From Zygaena filipendulae (Eukaryota > Arthropoda > Insecta > Lepidoptera > Zygaenidae), in the NCBI GenBank assembly GCA_907165275.2, contig OU015660.1:1312001-1376000 (forward strand): a stretch of DNA of 64,000 bases, written 5' to 3'. Within the stretch, counting starts at the first letter, position 1. The number at the start of each line of letters is the position of its first letter. The notes below the pieces were generated by a model. The model was not told the origin of the DNA. It did no database searches and worked only from the letters and a program-made list of their open reading frames with translations. Positions 1 through 13,600 of the stretch are shown piece after piece. The position numbers and the translations under genes were made by a program.

Positions 1-161
1 TTCTGGGAAAAATGGAACCCTATGAAAACATGTACCTAATATACAAAATTTCTTCATGAAATTTAAGGAGAAAAAACGTAACAAACAATAAAACAAATAA
101 ACAAACATAGATACTCACTATCGCATTTATATTAGGATGTACTTACATCTTCTTCTATCTA

Positions 162-457
162 TCTATACCTACTATAATAAAAGAGTAGAATCCGCGATTC
201 TATAAATTGAATATTTTTGACAAATTTTGTCAGGAGAAAAGAAGAGTAACCAACCACAAAAAAAGAGAGTTTTTAAAATTATTTTCTGTTTATCTTTCTG
301 TCTATCTGTTCACGATAATCTCCGAACCTACTGAACGGATTGTCATGCGGTTTTCACAGGTAGATTAAGCTAAACCTGGAGCTACATATAGGCTTTGTTT
401 CATTTAAATCGGATGTCGGGAACGTTTCACGCGGGCGAAACCGAGGGGCACAGCTAG
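162..457 (+). mobile_element. Helitron-like element, 5' TC to CTAG
   Basis: Left end TCTATACCTACTATAATAAA, right end GCACAGCTAG followed by T. Subfamily with AAAGAGTAGAATCCGCG at the 5' end. Confidence 0.75.
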
Positions 458-540
458 TATAATACATTCACACTCTCACACAATCACACATATGTATTAT
501 ATGTACGGACAAGACGCGCGCAACACGTAGAAAGGACATC

Positions 541-829
541 GACTCAGTTTAATATGGAAACAATTGAAAACCTGCAGTGTGTGACAACGGGCTGCCAACT
601 GAAAACCAGCGCTAGGTGTACCACCCGCGGCACCTAGGTGTACCTAGGTGTGCGGCGGCTAGGTGTACCACCTAGCGCTGGGTAATGCTGAGTTGGTGAC
701 CCTTTCGGCAGAGCATGCAAGAAATATAAACTATTATTGTGTACAAATTTAGATTACGCATTGCTTATGTTTGTTTCTTTTTCTTGTGTGTTGTGCTGAA
801 ATAAATGTATTTTCTTCTTCTTCTTCTTC
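541..829 (+). repeat. Retroposon 3' end with (TTC)n tail
   Basis: Ends GTGTTGTGCTGAAATAAATG then (TTC)6: an AATAAA signal followed by a simple-repeat tail, as in non-LTR elements. It contains the palindrome cluster at 604-683. Confidence 0.55.
604..683. repeat. Palindrome cluster built on CTAGGTGTACC
   Basis: CCAGCGCTAGGTG at left and inverted CACCTAGCGCTGG at right; a perfect CACCTAGGTG and near-palindromic GGTGTACC words between. It could form a strong hairpin. Confidence 0.8.
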
Positions 830-1071
830 AGTGTCGCTGGGTGATTTTCGTACACAAAACCACGCATGTATTAAACGCTATTGGTTATGTTTTTAATTTA
901 ATCGTACAAATATTGTGGAAAATTACAGACCACTTGCTCTAACTTCCTTTTCAACCGCAACTCGCCCACACCGCCTACATGTCCTTTCTACTTAATTTAT
1001 TATCTCTGTGCGCGTATCGAACAACGAAGTATGCTCAAATAAAAGTTTAGGTGCTCAATTAACGAATTATA

Positions 1072-1395
1072 ATAGGCTTTGACTAATTTTTTTTAGTTCA
1101 TCTTGTAGATTAATAAAAAATATCGGACACGTAATTTTTTCTTTTTTTAAGTAACCAAAAAATAACAGCGATACATTGAGTTGAAATTTCGCGTGACGTC
1201 ACTAACTAGTGCAGTTTGTATGGCGGCTTATAGCGGTAAGTGACGTCACGAGCCCCCACCCTAAACTTTAATGCGCTTCATCTCTGTGTATTTTCATTTA
1301 TTTGAAAAATAAAAAAATACCTGTCTAATGATTTTTAATTTTCTAAATGACGGACTAATTAAAATTTGATTTTTAAAAGTTTTCAACATCCCTAT
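1072..1395 (+). mobile_element. MITE with two CRE palindromes, in SV2-like A 3' region
   Basis: Ends ATAGGCTTTGAC / inverted ATAGGGATGTTGA; contains two GTGACGTCAC sites 41 bp apart. Lies downstream of the SV2-like A stop codon. Confidence 0.82.
1297..1302 (-). terminator. Candidate polyadenylation signal for SV2-like A
   Basis: AATAAA on the minus strand 250 nt after the stop, inside a CRE-type MITE. No other evidence for its use. Confidence 0.3.
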
Positions 1396-1552
1396 TGATT
1401 AGGCAGTCAATTTTTTTAATCTTGTGAATCTATCATATACTGATAGATACATATTCAAAAGCTTAAATCACTCTTTATATTTCCACATCCTAGTTTCAAC
1501 TGCCAACGCAGTAATCGGTCGCGAAGAGGATCGTTATGTCCCTTCTGAATAT

Positions 1553-1683
1553 TCACACATGCGTTGATATGTATCTGTCGAGTCCAGTAAACTTGTCGTC
1601 TTCATTGCCACACTTATCAGCAACTTGGCCGCTGTCATCCGTGTCCGAGCGCAATTTGATCAGCATAATGGCCGCTATAGACA
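1553..1683 (-). CDS. SV2-like A exon 11 (stop)
   Basis: End of helix 12 (VSIAAIMLIKL) and an acidic cytoplasmic tail ending DRYISTHV and TGA. An AATAAA on the minus strand lies 250 nt downstream (1302-1297). Confidence 0.9.
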
Positions 1684-4600
1684 CTGAAAACGATATAAAT
1701 AAAATTAAATTATAATATTACTACACGTAGGTACTTAGTTATAGACGAAGGCGGAAATTATGTCTGTAGGTACGAACACTCGTATCTGAAATGGGCATGT
1801 TGACTAATTTTTATTTTTTAGTCCGTCTTGTAGATTATTAAAAAATATTGGACACGTATTTTTTCTTTTTTTACGTATTCAAAAAATAACGGCGATATAT
1901 TGAGTTGAAATTCCGCGTGACGTCACTATTCTGACAGTTTGTATGGCGGTTTTAGCGGTTAGTGACGTCACGACCCCCTCACCCTAAACTTTAATGCGCT
2001 TTATCTCTGTATATTTTAATTTATTTAAAAAAAGCAAAAAATACGTGTCTATTGTTTTTTTATTTTCTAACTGACAGACTAATTAGAATTTAGATTTTCA
2101 AAAGTAGTCCACATTCCTATTATCGGTGAATCAGCACTGAATCGAATATTCATTTTGTACTAGCAGTTCCTCCTCGGTTTCACGGTTTTGAATCGATTTT
2201 TAATTTGAGAAGTAATTAACTCATTCTGAAATTTACATTTACAAAGGTAAGTTTACATTACTGTAAACCTAGGTAGAGCTTGTCTGAACTAAAATGACGC
2301 GCCCCTTCATCGGGTATGCGCATACGCACAAACGTAAAACGTAAAATACGACACGTATAAATCAGCAAGTGCGCAATACTGTCGCCGCACTCACACTATT
2401 AAAGAGATATTATCAATACATGATCTCGCACATCTAAAACTGCTAATTAAGTAGTGGGGCGCGTCATTTTAGTTTAGAAAAGCTCTACCCTTTCTATACC
2501 TCTAACGGCCGCACTCAGAGTCATTTTAATGATTAACTTAATTTTAAGTAAAGATTTTTAAAACAAAATTGCCGCGATCGGTTGTAAGAAATTTACTATA
2601 TACTAATTCCCGCGGGAGTTCCGACAGAATTCCTGGATAGTGAATACTATATATCCTTTACTGTACCCTTGACAACATATGAGCAAAATTTCATGATGAC
2701 CGGTTGAGTAATTAAGGTGTGAAAAGGTTTTCAAAACAGACAGACATTCGCGTTTATAATATTGGTATGGATTGCACACACTCCAAACTTTCGAATGGGA
2801 ATTATATAGATATTGATTCTTACTTGAGTAAATAAGTGCGAACATGCTTTTAAGATTTCATACCACAAAAGAATAACGAACTCCTTTGAACTCCCGTGTG
2901 CATCCGTCTGTCACAGAGGTTTTCCCCAAAAACTAATTACGTAGCTCATCTACCTAAACTAGAAACTTAAAATTTATTTTGCAACGTAAAAACTACAGGT
3001 AAAAATTTTCGACAGTGCAATAAATTAGTTGTTTCTAACTTGACATGCCGACTACATTTTCTTGATTTAGGAGGTAGGTGATCCTGTTTTTACTTATGTA
3101 ACTTTTTTTTTAAATATTATTTGATTTATTCGTCAAAATTAAATTTCAAGTAGAAATATATTTATAAACAATATGACGGTTGTTGACGAGTGAAAACCGT
3201 CTCGAAAACACGCGTGTCCCGTTTGTCTTCGTTATTTCAGTCACTTTTCAGCGTCTATTTTGCACCCTGAGCAGAAAACTGGCTTTCAAAAGAGCCATGT
3301 TTTAACTTGGGGAACAATCTAACATTGTCATTGGCGTTTCGCCATAATTGAAGAAGTAGATGAAGAGATTTTTATAATAAGAAACATTGTCATTGGCAAG
3401 TTATAATAGACGCCATTATGAAAGAAGAAGAAGAAGAAACAATATGACACCTGACATAGATGTCAAATATAATTCGATTGCATATAAGTAGGTAACATAA
3501 GTAATAAGTCTAATTGTTTTACTATCTTTGCCAATTCGATTTTTTTTTTCTACTTACCCCATAGGTAGTTGCGACTTATGTTATAATGATAAGTTATCAT
3601 GATAATCCATATAATTATCCACTAGGCTACTAATAAAGGTCAATTGACACACGTATCGGTCATTACTCCAATTATATAATCTAGATCGCAATTATTTTTA
3701 TACTTTATCAAAAGATGGCTATTGCATGAATACCTGCATAAGCCTAAACAAACAATGTGAGTCACAAGTGCTCTCTATAACGGGACTTAACCGTCAAGAT
3801 ATTCGATGTAGCATGATAACTGACTTCAGACGACTCTTCTTTATAGACTTACTATAGCTGTCCCCCGCGATTTCATCCGCGGTAATTTCGGAGTTCCCGC
3901 GGAGGTTGCGGGGAAAAAGTACTCTATGTCCTTCAGTTCCCGAGGGAATTCCGGGATAAAAACTATCCTATCTTTTAAGTTGGACCATTTTATAAATGGT
4001 TGCAAAATTTTATCAAAATCCGTTCAGTAGTTTCGGAGTCCATCGCGGACAAACAACGTGACACGTGATTTATATATATTAGACTAGCTATCCCCGCGAT
4101 TTCACCCGCGGTAATTTCGGAGTTCCCGCGGAGGTTGCGGGAAAAAAGTACTCTATGTCCTTCAGTTCCCGAGGGAATTCCGGGATAAAAACTATCCTAT
4201 CTTTTAAGATGGACCATATTATAAACGGTTACAAAATTTTATCAAGATCCGTTCAGTAGTTTCGGAGTCCATCGCGGACAAATAACGTGACACGTAATTT
4301 AGTATATATATTAAGATAAGATAAGATAGACTCTTATTTTTATTTCTTACTAGCTGTCCCGCGCGGTTACACCCGCTATAACTTCGAAGTTCCCGCGGAA
4401 TTGTTCCATACAAAACTTGCAACCCCTTTTCATCCCCTTGGGGTGGAATTTCAAAAAATCCTTTGTTATCGAAAGCCTACGTCATACAAAGAATACACCC
4501 TCCAAGTTTCAGGTCTCTACGATCAGCGGTTTGGGTTCCGCGTTGATCCATCAGTCATTCAGGACAAGCATTTTATATGTATAGATTATATTATCTTATA

Positions 4601-7600
4601 TCTATCTTCTTATTATATCTTATACTCTTTAAAGACTCTTCTTTATTTAAAAGTTTGCACCCGCGACTCCCGCGAGTCAGTTGGTATATATTGAGTGTCG
4701 ACTCCGCGTCATCGCATCAGCCATGGCATGTCAGGGGCCAGGCCCCCCCTTGAAATTAACCCTAAATACGCCAATGCTTGTAAGCATCGTGCAGGGTGCG
4801 CGTGCGGTGTAGGGCTCGCGGTGGAGGAGAGGCACACATTCAAGTTGATATTGTCCGACACACACACAACAGCAATAGACTACAACGGTATCACTTGTAA
4901 GCTCTCCGCTACGTCTACTTCTACTTCTTCTTTAATAATGGCGTCTATAATTATAATTACAATGTTTCTTAATAATAAAAATCTCTTCGACTACTTCTTT
5001 AATTATGGCGAAACGCCAATGACAATGTCAGATTGTTCCCCAAGTTAAAACATGGTTCTCTTGAAAGCCAGTTTCCTGCTCACGGTCCAAAATAGATGCT
5101 GAAAAGTGACTGAAATAACGAAGACAACGTGACACGCGTGTTTTCGGTACGGCTTTCACTCGTCAACAACCCTCTCCGCTACGTCATGGGAAAGCATGAA
5201 GTTGACAGAGAGCGAAAAGTGTCGCTTCTTTGCGTAGTAATAGTGGACTTGTAGATGCTTTCCAATTGCTTCGAAAACTTGTGCAGGTTTCTTCACCTAT
5301 CTTTCTCTTGACAGCAAACCCTGCTGGAGTCGTTTTGAATCGCACTTACCCATAGGTACGAACTTAGGATCGAATGCCCACCATAGGAATATGCGAGAGT
5401 TCCACCACTGTACCTACGCCTTGGTTGGTAACGACACAGATAGTATAAGTTCGGTGTGACGAGATAAAGGTTATCTGTTAGTCCCAGATACAAAGCTTAC
5501 GAATACCGCCCACTTTTTTCTAAGACACGATGTTTGTTGAATAAAGCGACTAACAGGAAAAGAAGTCCTAAAATAGGTGCCTACTTATTCTATACAAAGG
5601 AGAATCAGACGTTGGCGTCAGGTTCTTCTTTAGAGGTAAGCAACCCTCTTAAAAAAAATGACGATTGGCTCAATACCTGTGGAGACTGAGACTGAGTTTC
5701 TTGTCAGTTCTTCTCAGTAGAGGACGCGTTCCGAACTGACAGTCATTTCAACAAAATTCTATGAACCTGCTGACGATTATAAGCGATTGTACGAACCGGT
5801 TCTAAACTAATTTGACGTAAGTAATTGTATCAAAAAGGTCGACCGCAAATAAAGAAGTAAAAAGTAGAAGCAGATAAATACCAGTCAGTAAAGCGGCAAC
5901 CGAGATGAAGGGAGCCGGACAGGAATAGTCGAGGAGGGCTCCCACGGCCAAGTTGGTGGCAACACCACCGGCTCTACCCCACCAGGCACCCCAGCAGACG
6001 CCGAGACCACTGAAAACAAAAAACGATTATTTACTTATTTTAAAAGTATCCTGCAGTTTTTGGATGATGTGCGTTCAAACAAACCAACAATCACACATAA
6101 AATCCAATAATAATCTTATTTTTTTATTATAGTAGGTATATTATTATACTTTTTCAATGGACACAGTTGATAATATATGTTTGACAGTAGGTACCTACAG
6201 GAAGAGAATAGGCCCTTTTTTCCGGGTATTCCCGCGGGAACTCCGAATTAAATTAATTCGGATGAAACCACAGCGAACATAATATTAACATAACTTTTAC
6301 AATAGTTCATACTCTGATAAATCTTAATATATATAAATCACGTGTCACGTTGTTTGTCTGCGATGGACTCCGAAACTACTGAACGGATTTTAATAAAATT
6401 TTGTAACCATTTATAATATAGTCCAACTTAAAAGATAGGATTTTTTTTATCTCGGAATTCCCGCGGGAACTCCGGAACTAATGCGGGGAACAGCTGAGGT
6501 ACTTTTTCCCGGAATTCCCGCGGGAACTCCGAAATTACCGCGGATGAAATCGCGCTGGACAGCTTGTAATAATATAACTTTACAATAGTTCTAAGTACTT
6601 ATCCCTAAACTATAAACTCGTGTAGTGGAAACCCTGTCTGTCACAAAGTCTACCACCACCAGGCGCTGAACCCTGAACCTTGATAGAAACAATGTTCTTT
6701 GTCATATTAAGTATACTAAACATTAATTACATCCGTGAAAAATGAGATAACCACAGTCGGTCGGTGACGACAAAAATCACGCCAGTCGTGTCAATAAGCA
6801 AAAACCAAAGGTTATCAAATATCAAATATCGACTAATAACAATGTCACACAAGTCGTTGTTATCTGACTGTAGCAGTACACATGTGACGTAACGATCTAC
6901 TGACATAATTATTATTATTAGGTACGTATGAATTTGCTCAACCGATGGGGAGAGTCAAGAATAAAGGACTTTGGTCAAGAGCTAGGAGGGTTAATTGACC
7001 CAATGACACAAGAGAGAGCGATGACATTGTTAAATCAAAAAAAAAACCGGATTGGACCAGCGATAAATTCCTTATCTTTTCTTTATATGGACGGAAATTA
7101 CTATCGGAGAGTGCAAATTTAATGAACCCCTTTGAGGAAGCGTACCGGTCGACAGTCGCAATACTTACATACCAGACACAAATTGCCAACCGGTTTGGCT
7201 ATGACAATAGGCTAATTATTAAAAAAAATTGGATTTGTTTTTTTCCCTTTTTTTACCGTAGGCAATCAAAAAATAATGGCGATATTTTTTATTGAGTCGA
7301 CATTTAGCGTGACGTCACGCCTTAATTCCTTTTTTATGTTAGTTATGACGTCACGAGTCCCCTAACTCCTAGACTTTGATGCGTTTTATCTAAGTATATT
7401 TTCTATACAATAGAAAAAAAACTAAATAATAATAATAATAATCCACATTACAACACACAGATCTACTTGATCCCACAGTAAGCTATTATTAGCTTGTGTC
7501 GTGGAAACCAAGCAAACGCGGTATATACTACATAGAATTACTTATATATTATACTATAGATATATATTTATAAATATATGTATCCATTATTTTTAGATTA

Positions 7601-10600
7601 TAATATAATTTAGAATTTCAAAACTCACCTCAATTTAGCTGGCAACGCAAGCAATAGTAGCCTGATCAGCAACACGTTCCCATTAAGCGATGCAGCGTTT
7701 AGTGCAGCGCCCGCGGCCACCGCTATCCTGTTAGACGATGCGCAGGAGCAAGCGCACGCAGCGAGGCAAGCGCACGCGAGCGCGCACGCGAGCGTGCACG
7801 CGGTGGCGGCGCGCCGCACGCCCTTGGCCCCGCCGCGGGCGCAGAGCAGAGCGCACGCCGCGTTGCCGAGCACGCAACAAGTGCCCAAGATCAAACCCGA
7901 TATGAACACCTGGAAAGTGATCAATACGAAGGTCTGGAAACCATTTTTAATGGTGGTGTGCTCTAGCTACGACGCTCTAGAGTCTAGAGTCTAGATTATT
8001 TACAGTTTCAGAAGCGCCCGCATTCTGTCACGTTCCCGCGTTAAAAAAAAAGACCCGCCAAAAACGAAACGATAGAGGATAGACAAAGCTAGAACTCACC
8101 TAGTAGGTACATATTCTTGGAATAATGTTAAAAATACTACCTACTTATGTTGCGTTATGCGTAAATAGTATACCTACTAAGAATGTTCTGATAGTTATTT
8201 ATTACACAATTTACAAGAAATGGAGAAATTTAATTAGAGAAACGTTACTCTCTTTACAACTTTTAAATCTTATAATGAGTACCTACAGACTGACCTAAGA
8301 CGAATTATGGCATGGACAAGCGATGATCTAAAAATAATCTCAGTAAAAACGCGATTAAGCACCCAATCACCAAACAGTGGAATGATTACAATGTATTTGT
8401 ATTTAGGTAACATTAAACCTGACTTGAGATTTTCTGTAATAAGACAGCGAAAGTATATTCCACAAAATTCTTTTTGATCAAGTCTAAGTTGAAAATGCCT
8501 TTGATAATAACTTACATCGTCGTTCATATCGGCACCACATCTGCTATCCCCATTTTGCTTATTGTATGTCTCTAATGTACTGTCGTTGAGTGCTGCTCTC
8601 GTATGGATTTCATTGGCTCTTGTGATTTCATTCCAAGTGGCATTGTTTGCGTTGAACAGTCTTGTGGTTTCAGTGAGGACACTCAATCTTGCTTTGCACT
8701 CTGCACCTTGCATGCGGAGCAGTAGCTCTGGTATCCACAGGTTTAGGCCGAAACCACTGGAAATTAATTGTTAAAAATCAAAATCGATGATATTCCATTG
8801 ATGCACTTGAATCGTTGCATTTCCTAGAATATGTTTGGTGACTAAGAACAAATACCACCACCCCTCTAAATTTTTCAAAGCCATAATTCATGGATAGCAA
8901 CTAGCAACAAATAACTGAGTATGCTAATATCATAAAGAGGTACCTAAATTTTGTGAATTTTAGGTTGTGGAAATGTCTGTTTGTGACGTTGTAGGGGGTA
9001 ATCTCGGGATCTACTGAACCGATTTTGAAAATTATTTCACTTATAGGAAGCTACGGGAGTTCAGAGTGTAGTGTCGGTTCAGTAATTCCAGAGATTAGCC
9101 CCTACAATATGACAAACTCACAATTCACAAACTTCAGATTTCACACGGGCATCCCAGGACAAAAGTACACTATGTCCTTCTCTGTACCACTGAAAATGTG
9201 CATTCAAAATTTCATGATGACCTGTTGAGCCATTAAGGCGTGAAAGCATAACAGAGACTGAGTTACTTTCTAATTTATAATAGTAGGGATAAGTATAAGC
9301 ATATTTTATGTTAAAACTATATGTTCTTTAAAACCTAAAGTATTGATAACCGACTAGGGTCAGTTAACTTACGCAGCCATATTAGCGAAGAAGACGAATA
9401 GAATGAGACTGGATCTTAAAGCATAGGTCTTCGACACAAACAATTTCAAGTCCTTCAGAACACCCAGAAAGAGGGCTTTCGTCCTGCTCTCTTGCTCTCC
9501 ATTCAAAGTTTTCACTACAAATATATTGTCTTGTATTAATTTCTTTATCTGGAACAAACGTTTTAAATGTTGTGATCTATAGATCAATAATAGACACTTG
9601 GGTCCGAATATTCCACCGTGCAGCCCCAATTACCCACCAATTACTAGTTGTAATATTAGAGAAGCACATATTTCTTAACTACTCTTTACACTGAAAAGTT
9701 ATACTAATTATGAGGAATAGGGATGTTGACAACTTTTAAAAATCAATATTTTAATTAGTCCGTCTTTTAGAAAATTAAAAATCATTAGACACGTATTTTT
9801 AAATTTTTCAAATAAACGAAAATACACAGAGATAAAGCGCATTAAAGTTTTGGGGTGGGAGCTCGTGACGTCACTTACCGCTACAAGCCGCCATACAAAC
9901 TGCACTAGTTAGTGACGTCACGCGAAATTTCAACTCAATATATCGCTGTTATTTTTTGATTACGTAAAAAAAAATACATGTCCAATATTTTTTATTAATC
10001 TACAAGACGGACTAAGAAAAAAAATAGTCAAATAGCCTATTATGTTATACGTATACAAACCTTAAACTCAGCTGATTTTCCATAATTAGCCTTATGTATA
10101 TAGGCGATAAGTTTCAAAGCTTCATCACTTCTATTTGTGTCGGAGAGCAGCCTTGGACTCTCGGGCAACAGCAGGATCCATATGCCAGAAACGAATCCGG
10201 GTAGACTAGAGAGAGCCAGGTAGAGTCTCCACGAGTAAATTGGCAGCAGAGTATTGCAACTGATTGCTTTGTAAGGGATTACAAGCCAGCCGAAAGCTGA
10301 AGGGAAATAAAAGGCGAGATACAGTCGAAATAAATAAGTACATGAAGTTAAAGACGGATGTTGGACTGAATGCTTGACGCAAGTGAGTATTGATCAATAC
10401 ACTTTTCATCAAAATGCACTTATTTTCTTTCTTTAAATAAATACTAGCTCTTCTCCGTTGATCCACCCGCGTTAATTTCGCAGTTCCCGCGGGAATTCCG
10501 AGATAAAAAGTATCTTATGTCCTTTTCCGTGCCCGGCAGCGTGTATGCCAAATTTCATGATGATTGGTTGAGCCGTTAAGGCGTGAAAGCTTAACAAACA

Positions 10601-13600
10601 AACACACTTTCGCATTTATAAATAGTAAAGGATATTGTGATAAGTAATGGCTGTCTTGCATGAATTGCCTATTTTTAACCGACTTCCAAAAAGGAGGTTC
10701 TATGTTCGATTGTATGTATTTTTTTTTTATTATATATAATCTTTATTTAATCTTGTTTAATTTCCAAATTTACTGAAAACCATAAGGAACTCTAAGGCTG
10801 TGAGTCTTTTTCCAGTTAAATACCACTTAATTTCAGTGCATTAGTTACGCAGATTCACGTGTAAGTTTTGCATACCATATGACTATCGGTCATTAGTGCT
10901 CCTGGCTTTTCCAAATAATATATTAAAATTAAAAATGTATTTACATATTTATGTCTAGAATCGATATTATAATTATTATTCGATTCACGAATAAGTACGA
11001 GTTATTTTTCAAGTTCGTAAACGTGCACGTGACTCTGTAACATTGAACTTTGATAAAGCTAGATATCCATAAAATAACCGTGCGATCATTGTGTATCGGA
11101 GTTGTGTGGTTGTACATTTATCGATAACAAAGCAGCCGTTATGTACGGCTCATTGAACAAAGTATATAGCGTTGGACGACCCGATTGGCGCAGGTCACCA
11201 TGCCTGCCCGCTAATCAAGAGGTTCCGGGTTCGATTCCCGGTGGGGGTGGACTTTGTGTGATGAACACAGGGTTCCATTTTCCAGTCTGTCTGTGTATAT
11301 TATATCTATAGTATAACTAGCTGTCTCCCGCGATTTCATCCGCGGTAATTTCGGAGTTCCTGTGTCCTTCTTTGAACCCCTGACAGTAGTTTACGGTGAT
11401 AAAAAGTTCCTCGCATTAATTCCGGATTTCCCGCGGGAATTCCGGGATAAAAACTATCCTATCTTTTAAGTTGGACCATATTATAAATGATTGCAAAATT
11501 TTATCAAAATCCGTTCAGTAGTTTCGGAGTCCATCGCGGACAAACAACGTGACACGTGATTTATATATATTAGATTAAGAATTAAGATATATATGTAAAA
11601 ATATGTGTAGTATATACCACGTTTGCTTGGTTTCCACGACACAAGCTTATAGCTTATTGTGGGATCAAGTAGAGCTGTGTGTTGTGAAGTGGATTATTAT
11701 TATTATTTACTGCACATTACCCGCAGTAATTTCGGACTTCCCGCGAGAAGTCCGGGATAAAATGCACCTTTTGTTCTTCGGACAACGTGTACCTATGCAA
11801 AATTTCATGATGATCGGTTGAGCCGTTGGCGTGACGCGGACGGGGCAGACAGACAGACAGAGTTTACTTAATACTTTCGTATTTATTATATTTGTAGGGA
11901 TATATGTATTTTCCGTGAATCACGTGTTGAACGACTATAATAAACGATTACGTATTCAATTTAAATTGATGTAAATCTTTGATATCGGTCAAATCAATAT
12001 TTAATATAGGTACTTAATTTAAATTTCAATTCAAATATTATTCAAACTCAAATAATTTTGCGAAGTACTAAAAATTTTTGCAATTTGGATATTAAATTAT
12101 CAAATGAGAACCTATTGAAATTACAAGTACCTACATAATATTTTGAAGTTATTTATTGTATATTATGGTAGGTAAGTAATTATAATATTTTTGCAATAAA
12201 CGTTCATCATGCGAACATTATCCTACTAATATTATAATTGTGAAAGTGTGGATGTTTGGATGTTTGTTACTCGATCAAGCAAAAACGGCTGAACGGATAT
12301 GGATGAAATTTGGCATGCACGTTATCAGGGGTATCGAGAAGGACATATGAAATTTTTTATCTCGGAATCCCCGCGGGAACTCCGAAATTACCGCGGGTGA
12401 AACCGCGGGGCACAGTTAGTACAAATATAAAATTTAAAATAACCGTGTCCATTCAGCACCAGACAAAATATTATGTAATCACTTTTCATAGTCAACGGAT
12501 CTTATCGCAATATTAGAAAAGTTCAACAGCTAACGATCGAGTTGTTTACAAATATTTTTATGCGGACTTTACCGTCCGACGTAATGGGGTCATTTTCTAG
12601 CGAGAGGTACGAGTTTCAGGCTTCCTTGTTCACCGATATATCGATGTTCTGAACAAGACACGAGAATTTGACCTCAGGGCCCTTATTCACTACTAGCTGT
12701 GCCCCGCGGTTTCACCCACGGTAATTTCGGAGTTCCCGCGGGAATTCCGTTATAAAAAGTACCCTATGTCCTTCTCTGTACCCCTGACAATGTGCATGCC
12801 AAATTTCATCCAAATCAGTTCAGCCGTTTTTGCGTGATTGAGTAAACGTATGCGAGGATAAGAGCTCGAAAGCGCATTTTCATCCGACTTGCTTCAAATT
12901 TATCGTCACTGCTCAGCTCCTATGTGTCTTAGCGTTATGTTATATAACCTATAACCTGCCCAGGATTATGGACTTCAATTGTACCAAGTTTGGTTAAAAT
13001 CCCTTCAGTAGTTTTTGACCCATACGTGCACATACAGACAGACAGACAGACAAAAAATTTACTGATTGCATTTTTGGCATCAGTATCTATCACCATTCAT
13101 CCTCCAATATTAGTTTTGAATATATTCAATGTACAGAATTGACCTCTCCACAGTTTTATTATAAGTAAATAGATATATAGATATAGATAGATATAAATGA
13201 CCATAACACGCCGCGTTAAGATAAAAAATTGTCTTTCCCTCGTAATCAGAGAAGTTTTACTCCAAAAAATACATTTACATCATTTCTTATGGCATGCAGA
13301 ATAATAATTTCTAATAGTATTTTCATATCTAGAACGTTTAGGATTGCGTTTTTGGAAAGCGCGTTACGAGCAAGGAATGTTGTTGGTTATAGTGAATAAG
13401 GGCCCAGCTCTGTGTGATCCATAAACTATAACCGTTTATAAAGTTTATAAAGGTGTTTCCCGCGTGAACTTCAAGATTCCTTCGGGAACTCTTCATTGAA
13501 AAATAAAATTTATTCATAAATAAATCCAGGAACCGACAACATTCCTTGCCCATAACGCGCGTCCCAAACGCTCCAGATGCCAAAACATTAGAAACTAGCT

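Noticed and set aside
4695..5048. 117-aa plus-strand ORF
   Set aside because: Its second half is the reverse of the SINE-like retroposon; no recognisable protein.
7794..7994. Plus-strand 66-aa ORF
   Set aside because: Antisense shadow of the GC-rich exon 9.
8562..8774. 70-aa plus-strand ORF
   Set aside because: Antisense to exon 8 of SV2-like A.
11164..11240. Functional tRNA gene
   Set aside because: T-arm is perfect but acceptor and anticodon stems do not pair; better seen as a SINE head.
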